Below are positions 1 to 5,424 of a DNA stretch of 5,475 nt, piece after piece (within the stretch, counting starts at the first letter, position 1; the number at the start of each line of letters is the position of its first letter). Below the pieces are notes generated by a model. That model ran no database searches. It saw only the letters and a program-made list of their open reading frames with translations, and had not been told where the DNA came from. The translations under genes were made by a program, and so were the position numbers. This DNA is from CAZTCJ01 sp964612085 (lineage in GTDB: Bacteria > Pseudomonadota > Alphaproteobacteria > JAJFIK01), in NCBI GenBank assembly GCA_964612085.1, contig CAZTCJ010000151.1, forward strand, positions 1-5,475, written 5' to 3'.

Positions 1-1533
1 AGCGAATCGGTCGCGCAATTCGCGCTTCAACACCTTGCCTGCGGGGCTGCGGGGCAGGTCGTCAACGAAAGCAAGGGATTTTGGCGCCATGACACTACCC
101 AGCTTCTCCTTACACAGAGCGATCAGTTCCTCCGCCGATACGCTCTTTCCCGGACGCAGCAACACGACCGCCTTGACCGCCTCTCCCCATTTGGGATCGG
201 GCACGCCTATGACGGCGCAGTCCTGCACTGCCGGATGCTCCATCAGCACGGACTCCACCTGGAACGGAAACACGTTGAATCCGCCGGAAATGATCATATC
301 CCGCTTGCGGTCGTTGATATAGATAAAGCCGTCCGCATCTCGATAACCGATATCGCCCGTATGATGCCAGCCGTGAGCCTGCACTTCCGCCGTAGCCGTC
401 GGATCGCCGAGATACCCTTGCATGATCGACGGTCCGCGCATGACGATCTCGCCCGTCTCGCCGGCGTCCAGCAGCCGGCCATGGTCGTCCATGACCTCGA
501 TGGCTTCGACAATGACGGTCGGTTGACCGCATGACCCCAGCCGGTGGCGTTTGCCCGGATCTTTAATGGCTTCCACAATCTGCTCTGGGCTGATGAAGGT
601 GAGTGGGAATCCGGCCTCGGTCTGCCCGAAGGACTGACACATCACCGGCCCGAACACCTCGACGGCCTCAACGAGACTCTGGGCGGCGATCGGAGACGCC
701 GCCGAAATGAAATACCGAAGCGAGTGGAAATTCCGGTTGCGGACGGTCGGCTCGGCGAGGAGCATGTAAATGAGGGTCGGTGGCAGAAACAGTGTCGTCA
801 CTTGATGACGTTCGACCGCATCCAGGATTGACGACGGCATTGCCTGATCGAGCATGACCGTCGTTCCACCCAGCGGCAGGTGCCCCAGAGCCACGAGCCC
901 GGCGGCATGGGTTATCGGCGCTACGGCCAGATTGACCGGAGGGACGTCGAACTTGAGAATCGTCGACCAGCCCAGGGTTGACACCCACAGGAACCGGTTA
1001 TCGGAGACAGTGAGCTTTGGTTCGCCCGTCGTCCCGCCGGTGCTGCCCTGAAACCCGACTGCTGTTTCGTCAATACGATGCGTAAGCGGCTCGTCCGTTG
1101 CACCGGCCATGAAAGCCGCCAGTGATGCGTCGGCACCATCGTCCTTGTCTAGACAAACGGCGAGCGAAAGGGAGGGAACAGCCTCGCGAATGGCAGCGAT
1201 CTGCTGAGCCAGACTGCTATGATAAAAGATGACCTTGCACTGTCCGCGGCGCAGAATCGAAATGGTCGTGGGCAATGCGTTGCGCAGATTGAGATTCGAC
1301 CAGGCGAGACCCGCTCGCAGAGCGCCCAGAACGGCCACCATTGCCCAGCTGTTGTTGGGGCTGAAGATGGCAAAGCGATCGCCTTCACCATATCCTTGTG
1401 ACCGCAACGTTCGTGCGATGCGGTTCATGGAGCGGCGGGCAGTATCGAATGTGATGTCGCCTCCGGCCCCTGCAAACGCCAGACGATCGGGGTAAAGGCG
1501 CGCGCCACGTCCGAACAGATCCGTCACATGCAT
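1..1533 (-). CDS. Acyl-CoA synthetase (AMP-dependent synthetase/ligase family), 3' end cut by window edge
   Basis: A single reverse-strand frame of 511 codons runs from an ATG at 1533 to the left edge without a stop. It is a class I adenylate-forming enzyme: it makes an acyl-AMP from a carboxylic acid and ATP, then transfers the acyl group to coenzyme A, most likely in the cytosol. Visible motifs, in order, are the ATP-phosphate loop GSTGGTTGEPK (residues 163-173), QSFGQTEAG with Glu306, HTGDIGYR with Asp394, the hinge region DRKRDMIISGGFNVFP from Asp408, and PRSPAGKVLKREL with the C-terminal catalytic Lys500. All key residues are present, so it looks functional; only a handful of C-terminal residues should be missing. 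The start is supported by GGGGAG nine bases upstream. It is divergent from the nitronate monooxygenase gene. The substrate is not readable: the family includes fatty acid, aryl acid and branched acid ligases, so a FadD-type label would be a guess. Confidence 0.95.
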   Translation of the reverse strand, partial: MHVTDLFGRGARLYPDRLAFAGAGGDITFDTARRSMNRIARTLRSQGYGEGDRFAIFSPNNSWAMVAVLGALRAGLAWSNLNLRNALPTTISILRRGQCKVIFYHSSLAQQIAAIREAVPSLSLAVCLDKDDGADASLAAFMAGATDEPLTHRIDETAVGFQGSTGGTTGEPKLTVSDNRFLWVSTLGWSTILKFDVPPVNLAVAPITHAAGLVALGHLPLGGTTVMLDQAMPSSILDAVERHQVTTLFLPPTLIYMLLAEPTVRNRNFHSLRYFISAASPIAAQSLVEAVEVFGPVMCQSFGQTEAGFPLTFISPEQIVEAIKDPGKRHRLGSCGQPTVIVEAIEVMDDHGRLLDAGETGEIVMRGPSIMQGYLGDPTATAEVQAHGWHHTGDIGYRDADGFIYINDRKRDMIISGGFNVFPFQVESVLMEHPAVQDCAVIGVPDPKWGEAVKAVVLLRPGKSVSAEELIALCKEKLGSVMAPKSLAFVDDLPRSPAGKVLKRELRDRFA

Positions 1534-1542
1534 AGCGTTTCG

Positions 1543-1548
1543 CTCCCC
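1543..1548 (-). promoter_or_regulatory. Ribosome binding site of the acyl-CoA synthetase
   Basis: On the reverse strand this reads GGGGAG, nine bases before the ATG at 1533. It is a good Shine-Dalgarno match and decides the start in favour of this ATG over an in-frame TTG further upstream. Confidence 0.7.
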
Positions 1549-1596
1549 AGTTTCGAGCGGCTGCGGATCTATGTCCGCATACCCACTCAAAAGGCT

Positions 1597-1624
1597 TTGA
1601 CAGATAGATGACTGTCAGTATACC
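1597..1624 (+). promoter_or_regulatory. Candidate sigma-70 promoter for the nitronate monooxygenase
   Basis: A consensus -35 TTGACA (1597-1602) is followed after 16 bases by TATACC (1619-1624; 4 of 6 to TATAAT). This would place the transcript start near 1631, giving a leader of about 45 bases before the GTG at 1676. The palindrome covers most of the -35 and all but one base of the spacer, so a bound repressor would block polymerase directly. Confidence 0.45.
1598..1617. promoter_or_regulatory. 20-bp palindrome, probable operator shared by the divergent genes
   Basis: TGACAG (1598-1603) and CTGTCA (1612-1617) are exact inverted copies separated by eight bases. The arm length and overall size suit a dimeric helix-turn-helix regulator such as a TetR-family repressor, a class that often controls acyl-CoA ligase genes. 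It overlaps the forward -35 and spacer and the reverse -10, so one protein could control both genes. No regulator gene is visible in the window, so the binding protein is unknown. Confidence 0.55.
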
Positions 1625-1625
1625 A
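1617..1625 (-). promoter_or_regulatory. Candidate extended -10 promoter for the acyl-CoA synthetase
   Basis: On the reverse strand this reads TGGTATACT, an extended -10 (TGn plus TATACT, 5 of 6 to the sigma-70 consensus). No convincing -35 lies 16-18 bases upstream, which extended -10 promoters can tolerate. Transcription would start near 1610, giving a leader of roughly 75 bases to the ATG at 1533. The element overlaps the forward -10 hexamer and the right arm of the palindrome. The promoter is inferred by pattern only. Confidence 0.35.
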
Positions 1626-1646
1626 CAAAACATATGGGCAGATGTA

Positions 1647-1666
1647 CTGCTGCCCGACGGCAGCAG
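1647..1666 (+). promoter_or_regulatory. Leader hairpin overlapping the ribosome binding site of the nitronate monooxygenase
   Basis: CTGCTGCC (1647-1654) pairs perfectly with GGCAGCAG (1659-1666) around the loop CGAC. The 3' arm ends inside the Shine-Dalgarno sequence AGGAGG (1665-1670), sequestering its first two bases. There is no T-run after it, so it is not a terminator. It may tune translation or stabilise the 5' end of the mRNA; that role is inferred. Confidence 0.5.
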
Positions 1667-1670
1667 GAGG
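1665..1670 (+). promoter_or_regulatory. Ribosome binding site (AGGAGG) that decides a GTG start
   Basis: AGGAGG is a full Shine-Dalgarno match five bases before the GTG at 1676. An in-frame ATG at 1634 has no such signal, and would sit almost at the predicted transcript start, so GTG is the better start. Confidence 0.75.
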
Positions 1671-1675
1671 ACTCT

Positions 1676-2647
1676 GTGAAGGCGAACCGGATCAAGGATC
1701 GACTCCGCATTCCTGTGGTCGCAGCGCCGATGTTTCTTGTTTCCGGTCCCGACCTTGTCATCGCGGCCTGCGCCAGCGGCATCGTCGGGGCCTTCCCAAC
1801 GGCGAACTGCCGGACTATCGAAGAACTTGATCAATGGCTGACACGGATTCGTGCTGGTCTCGCGCCACATGGCCCCGATGCAGCGCCGTTCTGCCCGAAC
1901 CTGATCATGCGGCAGCCGCGTCTGCACGACGATCTTGCCTGCCTTCTGCGCCATCGTCCGGAAATGGTGATCACGAGTGTCGGCTCGCCCAAACCCGTTA
2001 TTCGTCCGCTCCAAGACATTGGCTGTCAGGTCTTTGCCGACGTGGCCAGCATACGGCATGCCGAGCGCGCCATTGAGGCGGGATGCGACGGCCTTGTGCT
2101 TTTGACCGCCGGCGCGGGCGGTCAGACCGGTTGGCTCAACCCATTCGCTTTCGTCCGGCGGGTTCGACAGATGTTCGACGGACAGATCATCCTTGCCGGC
2201 GGGATGAGTGATGGCTGGTCGGTTTGGTCGGCCATCGTGTTGGGATGCGATCTTGTTTACATGGGGACGAAATTCATTGCGACGCAGGAAAGCCAGGCCG
2301 ATCCCCTCTATAAGTCCATGCTGGTCGACGGCGATTGCGACGATATTGTTCTGACCCGTACCGTCACGGGATTGCCATCGAGCATCTTGATCCCGTCGCT
2401 CACGCGTGCCGGGATCACGCTTGACGATCTTGCGGAGATTGAACGGGAGGACCATGCGCCCGACGACCTGCGCAGCGCGTTCGACCGCGCGTCTCGGGAA
2501 GCGGGCGGCGCTAGGCGCTGGAAAGATGTCTGGAGCGCAGGACATTCCGTCGGCGGCGTGATTAACGTGCCGACCGTTGCCGATCTCGTTAGCCAGACGG
2601 AAGCCGAACTCCGCGCGGCTCAGGCGGCAACGCCCCGCAGATCCTGA
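1676..2647 (+). CDS. Nitronate monooxygenase / 2-nitropropane dioxygenase family flavoprotein
   Basis: The product is 323 residues, a normal length for this FMN-binding TIM-barrel family, whose characterised members oxidise alkyl nitronates to carbonyl compounds and nitrite. The N-terminus RLRIPVVAAPMFLVSGPDLV (residues 9-28) is the conserved first strand of the barrel. GCDGLVLLTAGAGGQTGWLN carries the central active-site loop, GGMSDG (175-180) is a flavin phosphate-binding loop, and YMGTKFIATQES (from residue 195) is the conserved late motif. The start is the GTG with AGGAGG five bases upstream; starting at the ATG at 1634 would add 14 poorly conserved-looking residues. Oddity: Gln150 stands in AGGQTG, where class I enzymes have the catalytic His. 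It may therefore belong to a different subgroup with another substrate, so the enzyme name is a family label. It is divergent from, and probably co-regulated with, the acyl-CoA synthetase. Confidence 0.9.
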   Translation: MKANRIKDRLRIPVVAAPMFLVSGPDLVIAACASGIVGAFPTANCRTIEELDQWLTRIRAGLAPHGPDAAPFCPNLIMRQPRLHDDLACLLRHRPEMVITSVGSPKPVIRPLQDIGCQVFADVASIRHAERAIEAGCDGLVLLTAGAGGQTGWLNPFAFVRRVRQMFDGQIILAGGMSDGWSVWSAIVLGCDLVYMGTKFIATQESQADPLYKSMLVDGDCDDIVLTRTVTGLPSSILIPSLTRAGITLDDLAEIEREDHAPDDLRSAFDRASREAGGARRWKDVWSAGHSVGGVINVPTVADLVSQTEAELRAAQAATPRRS

Positions 2648-2844
2648 TTGCTCGACAACGCGTGCACAGCTAGCCGGATATATCGTGATGTCCCGCCCCC
2701 TCGTTTCAGCGGTCACTCGGATATTCTCTGCGTAAAGATATTCCAATGATCGCATGGATGTACGTCAAATATGAATTGTCTGAGTCATATGCGATCTCGT
2801 CAAGGGAATTCCTAATCGTCCCAGTCAGAGATGGTGAACAGCCC
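2648..2844. other. Gene-free spacer between the nitronate monooxygenase and the insertion sequence
   Basis: I find no convincing gene here and no clear terminator after the TGA at 2645-2647. The stretch from about 2715 to 2820 is visibly richer in A and T than its surroundings. It holds two direct copies of GATATTC (2720-2726 and 2737-2743, 17 bases apart), an inverted repeat ATATGA/TCATAT (2769-2774 and 2785-2790) and the palindrome GGAATTCC (2805-2812). These resemble a regulatory region but cannot be tied to a gene. Positions 2812-2844 may be the 3' end of a reverse-strand gene split by the insertion. Confidence 0.5.
2841..2844. repeat. Left copy of probable 4-bp target-site duplication (GCCC)
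   Basis: GCCC directly precedes the left tip TGTC of the element and recurs directly after its right tip at 5421-5424. Four bases is a known duplication size in the IS21 family. The match is short, so chance is possible, but it fits the tip positions exactly. Confidence 0.65.
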
Positions 2845-2911
2845 TGTCTGTAAACGGCGGTGCGAAATTCCCCCATGCTGGCTGAATTTGTGGCGGCGTA
2901 AAAAGGGGCCA
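2845..2911 (+). repeat. Left terminal inverted repeat region of the IS21-family element
   Basis: It has two conserved blocks: the outer block AACGGCGGTGCGAAATT (2853-2869), matching 13 of 17 with the right end, and the inner block GGCGGCGTAAAAAGGGGCCA (2892-2911), matching 17 of 20. Between them AAATTC (2865-2870) and GAATTT (2884-2889) form an inverted pair. Multiple end repeats are usual transposase-binding sites in this family. Compared with the right tip, the left tip carries four extra bases (TGTA) after TGTC. Confidence 0.85.
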
Positions 2912-2958
2912 AAGGTTGCGAGCCTTCGGGCATTTGGACAGCGACCGGGGCCCGGGGA

Positions 2959-4476
2959 ATGTATGGCATGGAGATTTACGAGGGGGTCCGCCTTGCTGTG
3001 ATGGCGGACGGGCTATCGAAGCGTGAGGCGGCGCGCCGATTTGGGATTGATCGCAAGACGGTCGACAAGATTTGCCGTCATACGGTGCCGCCGGGGTATC
3101 GCCGATCGGTGCCGGCACGGCGGTCCAAAATGGGCCCATTTACCGGTGTTGTGGATGCGATCCTTGAGCAGGATCAGACGGCACCGCGCAAGCAGCGCCA
3201 TACGGCGAAGCGGATCTTCGAGCGGCTGAGGGCCGAGCATGGCTTTGATGGCGGCTATACGACGGTGAAAGACTACGTTCGATCGACCCGGGTGCGGATG
3301 AAGGAGGCCTTTGTGCCGCTTGCCCATCCGCCGGGTCATGCGCAGGTTGATTTTGGCGAGGCGCAGGTCGTGATAGACGGCGTTGCCCGGAAAGCGGCGG
3401 TGTTCGTGATGAGCCTGCCCTACAGCGACGATGCCTTTGTCCAGGTCTTCCCGCAGGAGACGGCGGAGGCGTGGTGCGAGGGGCATGTTCGTGCCTTCGG
3501 CCATTTGGGCGGTGTGCCGCAATCGATCCTCTATGACAACTCGAAGCGGATCGTGGCGCGCATTCTCGGCGACGGGACGCGTCAGCGCACGCGGATGTTC
3601 TCAGCTCTGGTGAGCCACTATCTGTTCAGGGATCGGTTTGGACGGCCTGGTGTTGGGAATGACAAGGGGAAGGTCGAGAACCTTGTCGGCTCTGCGCGGC
3701 GGGCCTTTCTGGTTCCGATCCCGCGGGCCGCGTCCTTCGATGCTCTCAATGCCCGGCTCGTTACAGCCTGTCTGAGTCGGCGTTCCCAGCGGCTGCGCGG
3801 CAAGGACGGAACGATTGGCGAGCGTTTGGCTGCAGACCGGGCCGCCTTCCGTGATCTGCCTGGCGGCAGCTATGAGGCGTGCGATCGGCGTCCGGGACAG
3901 GCCACGAGCCAGGCGCTCGTGCGTTACCGGCTCGTCGATTATTCCGTTCCCACGGCCTATGCCCATCGTCAGGTCCTGATCAAGGGCTTTGTCGACACGG
4001 TGGTGATCTGTGTGGGCACCGAAGAGATTGCGCGGCATGAGCGCTCCTATGACCGCGAGTGCGTTGTGTTCGATCCGCTTCACTATCTTGCGCTGTTGGA
4101 ACGCAAGCCCGGCGCTTTCGATCAGGCGGCACCGCTCGAGGGCTGGGCGTTGCCGCCGGCCTTCACCACCTTCCGGCGTCTTGCTGAAGCCCGGATGCCG
4201 AAGAACGGCACACGGGAATACATCCAGGTGCTGCGATTGTTGGAGACCTTCCGCCTCGATCAGGTCAAGCGCGGGATCACCGAGGCGCTCAGGTTGCGGG
4301 CGATCTCATACGATGCTGTCAAACAGCTGACGCTGTGTGCGGTCGAACAGCGTCCGGCGCGGCTTGATCTGGCATCCTATCCCTATCTGCCGAAAGCGGA
4401 GGTCGCGACGACACAGGCACGATCCTATCTGCAGCTGCTTGGCGAGAGGCGGGTCTGCGAGGAGGCAGAGGCATGA
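2959..4476 (+). CDS. istA: IS21-family transposase IstA
   Basis: The product is 505 residues, at the long end of the normal range for IstA, the DDE-type recombinase that cuts and joins the element's ends. A helix-turn-helix lies near the N-terminus (LSKREAARRFGIDRKTVDKI, about residues 19-38), followed by the VPPGYRR linker typical of the family. The RNase H-like catalytic core shows Asp131 in HAQVDFGEA, Asp193 in ILYDNSK and Glu240 in NDKGKVENLVG, the expected DDE triad. A long C-terminal region follows. The ATG at 2959 has GGGG (2947-2950) eight bases upstream; an in-frame ATG at 2968 also has GGGGA nine bases upstream, so the true start could be three residues later. The TGA overlaps the ATG of istB (ATGA at 4473-4476), pointing to translational coupling. 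No frameshift or internal stop is seen. Confidence 0.97.
   Translation: MYGMEIYEGVRLAVMADGLSKREAARRFGIDRKTVDKICRHTVPPGYRRSVPARRSKMGPFTGVVDAILEQDQTAPRKQRHTAKRIFERLRAEHGFDGGYTTVKDYVRSTRVRMKEAFVPLAHPPGHAQVDFGEAQVVIDGVARKAAVFVMSLPYSDDAFVQVFPQETAEAWCEGHVRAFGHLGGVPQSILYDNSKRIVARILGDGTRQRTRMFSALVSHYLFRDRFGRPGVGNDKGKVENLVGSARRAFLVPIPRAASFDALNARLVTACLSRRSQRLRGKDGTIGERLAADRAAFRDLPGGSYEACDRRPGQATSQALVRYRLVDYSVPTAYAHRQVLIKGFVDTVVICVGTEEIARHERSYDRECVVFDPLHYLALLERKPGAFDQAAPLEGWALPPAFTTFRRLAEARMPKNGTREYIQVLRLLETFRLDQVKRGITEALRLRAISYDAVKQLTLCAVEQRPARLDLASYPYLPKAEVATTQARSYLQLLGERRVCEEAEA
4461..4465 (+). promoter_or_regulatory. Ribosome binding site of istB inside the end of istA
   Basis: GGAGG lies seven bases before the ATG at 4473 and within the last codons of istA. 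With the ATGA overlap it supports coupled translation of the transposase and its ATPase partner. Confidence 0.7.
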
Positions 4477-5270
4477 GCGATGCGACGCCCACCACATCGT
4501 CACAGACGAAGCCACCGAAGGTCCTGCTGGATCATTATCTCAAGACGCTCCGCTTGCCGAGCTTCAAGAGGGAGTATGAGAAGCAGGCGGGACTTGCGGC
4601 GAAGGCAGGCGAGGATCATGTCGCCTATCTGTTACGTCTGACGGAGCTTGAACTCATTGACCGGGAACAACGTCTGATCGAGCGACGTATCCGGGCGGCG
4701 AAGTTCCCTGCCGTCAAAAGTCTCGACACGTTCGACTTCACGGCGATCCCGTTGCTGAACAAGCCTCTCGTGCAGGACCTGGCGCGCTGTGACTACATCG
4801 ACCGCCGCGAGAACATCATTGCACTTGGTCCCTCGGGGACAGGCAAGACGCATATTGCCCTGGGGCTCGGCCTCGCCGCTTGCCAGAGGGGCCATACTGT
4901 CGGCTTCACGAGCGCGGCCGGGCTGGTCCATGAGCTGATGGAGGCACACGATGAGAAGCGCCTTCTAAGGCTTCAGAAGCAGATCACCAAACTGAGCCTG
5001 CTGATCGTCGACGAACTCGGCTTCGTGCCATTATCGAAGACCGGAGCGGAGCTTCTGTTCGAGGTGTTCTCGCAACGCTACGAACGCGGATCGACGATCG
5101 TCACCAGTAACCTTCCGTTCGACGAATGGACGGACGTATTCGGGTCAGAGCGCCTGACTGGTGCGCTTCTCGACCGGCTGACGCACCACGTCCATATCCT
5201 CGAACTGAACGGCGACAGCTACCGCCTCGCGCAAGCAAAGCGCAACCGCACTTCTGACCGGGAAACCTGA
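4473..5270 (+). CDS. istB: IS21-family helper ATPase IstB
   Basis: The product is 265 residues, the usual full length for IstB. This AAA+ ATPase related to DnaC works with IstA: from established work on the family, it assembles on target DNA and stimulates strand transfer and target choice. The N-terminal helical part (about residues 17-95, starting LLDHYLKTLRLPSFKREYE) is the family's adaptor domain. The ATPase core shows Walker A GPSGTGKT (119-126, Lys125), Walker B LLIVDELGF with Asp180 and Glu181, and a sensor-1-like Asn213 in IVTSNLPFDEW, followed by GSERLTGALLDRLTHH, the conserved arginine-containing stretch near the C-terminus. All key residues are intact. It overlaps the end of istA by four bases and is followed by a strong hairpin before the right end of the element. 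Confidence 0.97.
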   Translation: MSDATPTTSSQTKPPKVLLDHYLKTLRLPSFKREYEKQAGLAAKAGEDHVAYLLRLTELELIDREQRLIERRIRAAKFPAVKSLDTFDFTAIPLLNKPLVQDLARCDYIDRRENIIALGPSGTGKTHIALGLGLAACQRGHTVGFTSAAGLVHELMEAHDEKRLLRLQKQITKLSLLIVDELGFVPLSKTGAELLFEVFSQRYERGSTIVTSNLPFDEWTDVFGSERLTGALLDRLTHHVHILELNGDSYRLAQAKRNRTSDRET

Positions 5271-5286
5271 CTGCCCGAACCAGTGC

Positions 5287-5345
5287 GGAATGGACAAAAG
5301 GCGCGCTCTGACTCGTGACGGTCAGCGCGCCTTTTGCGTCATTCC
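5287..5345. terminator. Bidirectional terminator-like hairpin after istB
   Basis: AAAAGGCGCGC (5296-5306) pairs with GCGCGCCTTTT (5325-5335), giving an 11-bp GC-rich stem with an A-run on one side and a T-run on the other, as in intrinsic terminators working both ways. TGAC (5309-5312) and GTCA (5321-5324) can extend the stem inwards past a two-base bulge, and GGAATG (5287-5292) with CATTCC (5340-5345) can extend it outwards. It starts 16 bases after the istB stop. It would end the istAB transcript and also shield the element from host transcription arriving from the right. Confidence 0.75.
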
Positions 5346-5370
5346 GATCAAACTATCCGCGCCACACAGA

Positions 5371-5420
5371 TGGCCCCTTTTTGAACCGCCTAATGGTCCA
5401 ATTTGCGTCCGCCGTTGACA
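5371..5420 (-). repeat. Right terminal inverted repeat region of the IS21-family element
   Basis: Read on the reverse strand from 5420 it begins TGTCAACGGCGGACGCAAAT and later holds GGCGGTTCAAAAAGGGGCCA (5390-5371), matching the outer and inner blocks of the left end. The distance between the blocks is shorter here than at the left end. The forward strand ends TTGACA, which is also a consensus -35 hexamer pointing out of the element. Confidence 0.85.
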
Positions 5421-5424
5421 GCCC
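5421..5424. repeat. Right copy of probable 4-bp target-site duplication (GCCC)
   Basis: GCCC directly follows the right tip ...GACA and equals the four bases before the left tip. The identity extends to seven bases (ACAGCCC) if the terminal ACA is included, because the host bases before the left copy happen to be ACA. Confidence 0.65.

Larger units (their letters stand above)
2845..5420 (+). mobile_element. Complete IS21-family insertion sequence, about 2.58 kb
   Basis: The element has the IS21 layout: istA and istB in that order with a four-base overlap, bounded by terminal inverted repeats that start TG and end CA. The left tip reads TGTCTGTAAACGGCGG and the right tip, on the reverse strand, TGTCAACGGCGG. 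An inner pair of repeats (2892-2911 against 5371-5390) matches at 17 of 20 positions. Both genes are open at full length with catalytic motifs intact, so it may still be able to move. Non-coding parts are the 5' leader (2845-2958) and a 150-base tail after istB that holds a strong hairpin. If the left tip is instead counted from 2849 (TGTAAACGGCGG against TGTCAACGGCGG, 11 of 12), the element is four bases shorter and has no clean target duplication. I cannot assign an IS name without a database. Confidence 0.93.

Noticed and set aside
1634..1675. In-frame ATG at 1634 as the start of the nitronate monooxygenase
   Set aside because: It has no Shine-Dalgarno, sits almost at the predicted transcript start, and would translate through the hairpin and AGGAGG; the GTG at 1676 fits the family's N-terminus.
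1385..2755. A 456-codon open frame on the reverse strand opposite the nitronate monooxygenase gene
   Set aside because: It lies antisense to a clearly recognisable enzyme, has an Arg-, Ala- and Gly-rich composition typical of shadow frames in GC-rich DNA, matches no family I know, and its ATG at 2755 has no ribosome binding site.
2775..2803. Reverse-strand promoter-like pair TTGACG, 17 bases, GACAAT
   Set aside because: The hexamers are acceptable, but it points only into the antisense shadow frame, and no gene or leader with a ribosome binding site follows.
2831..2850. Short forward frame beginning ATGGTGAACAGC at the left edge of the element
   Set aside because: It reads out of host DNA into the terminal repeat, lacks a ribosome binding site and has no resemblance to a protein family.
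2706..2969. An 87-codon reverse-strand frame starting inside the insertion sequence and ending in the left flank
   Set aside because: It crosses the element boundary, overlaps the 5' end of istA, and resembles no known protein.
3013..4083. Reverse-strand open frames opposite istA (169 and 160 codons)
   Set aside because: They are antisense shadows of the DDE transposase with no recognisable domain or start signal.
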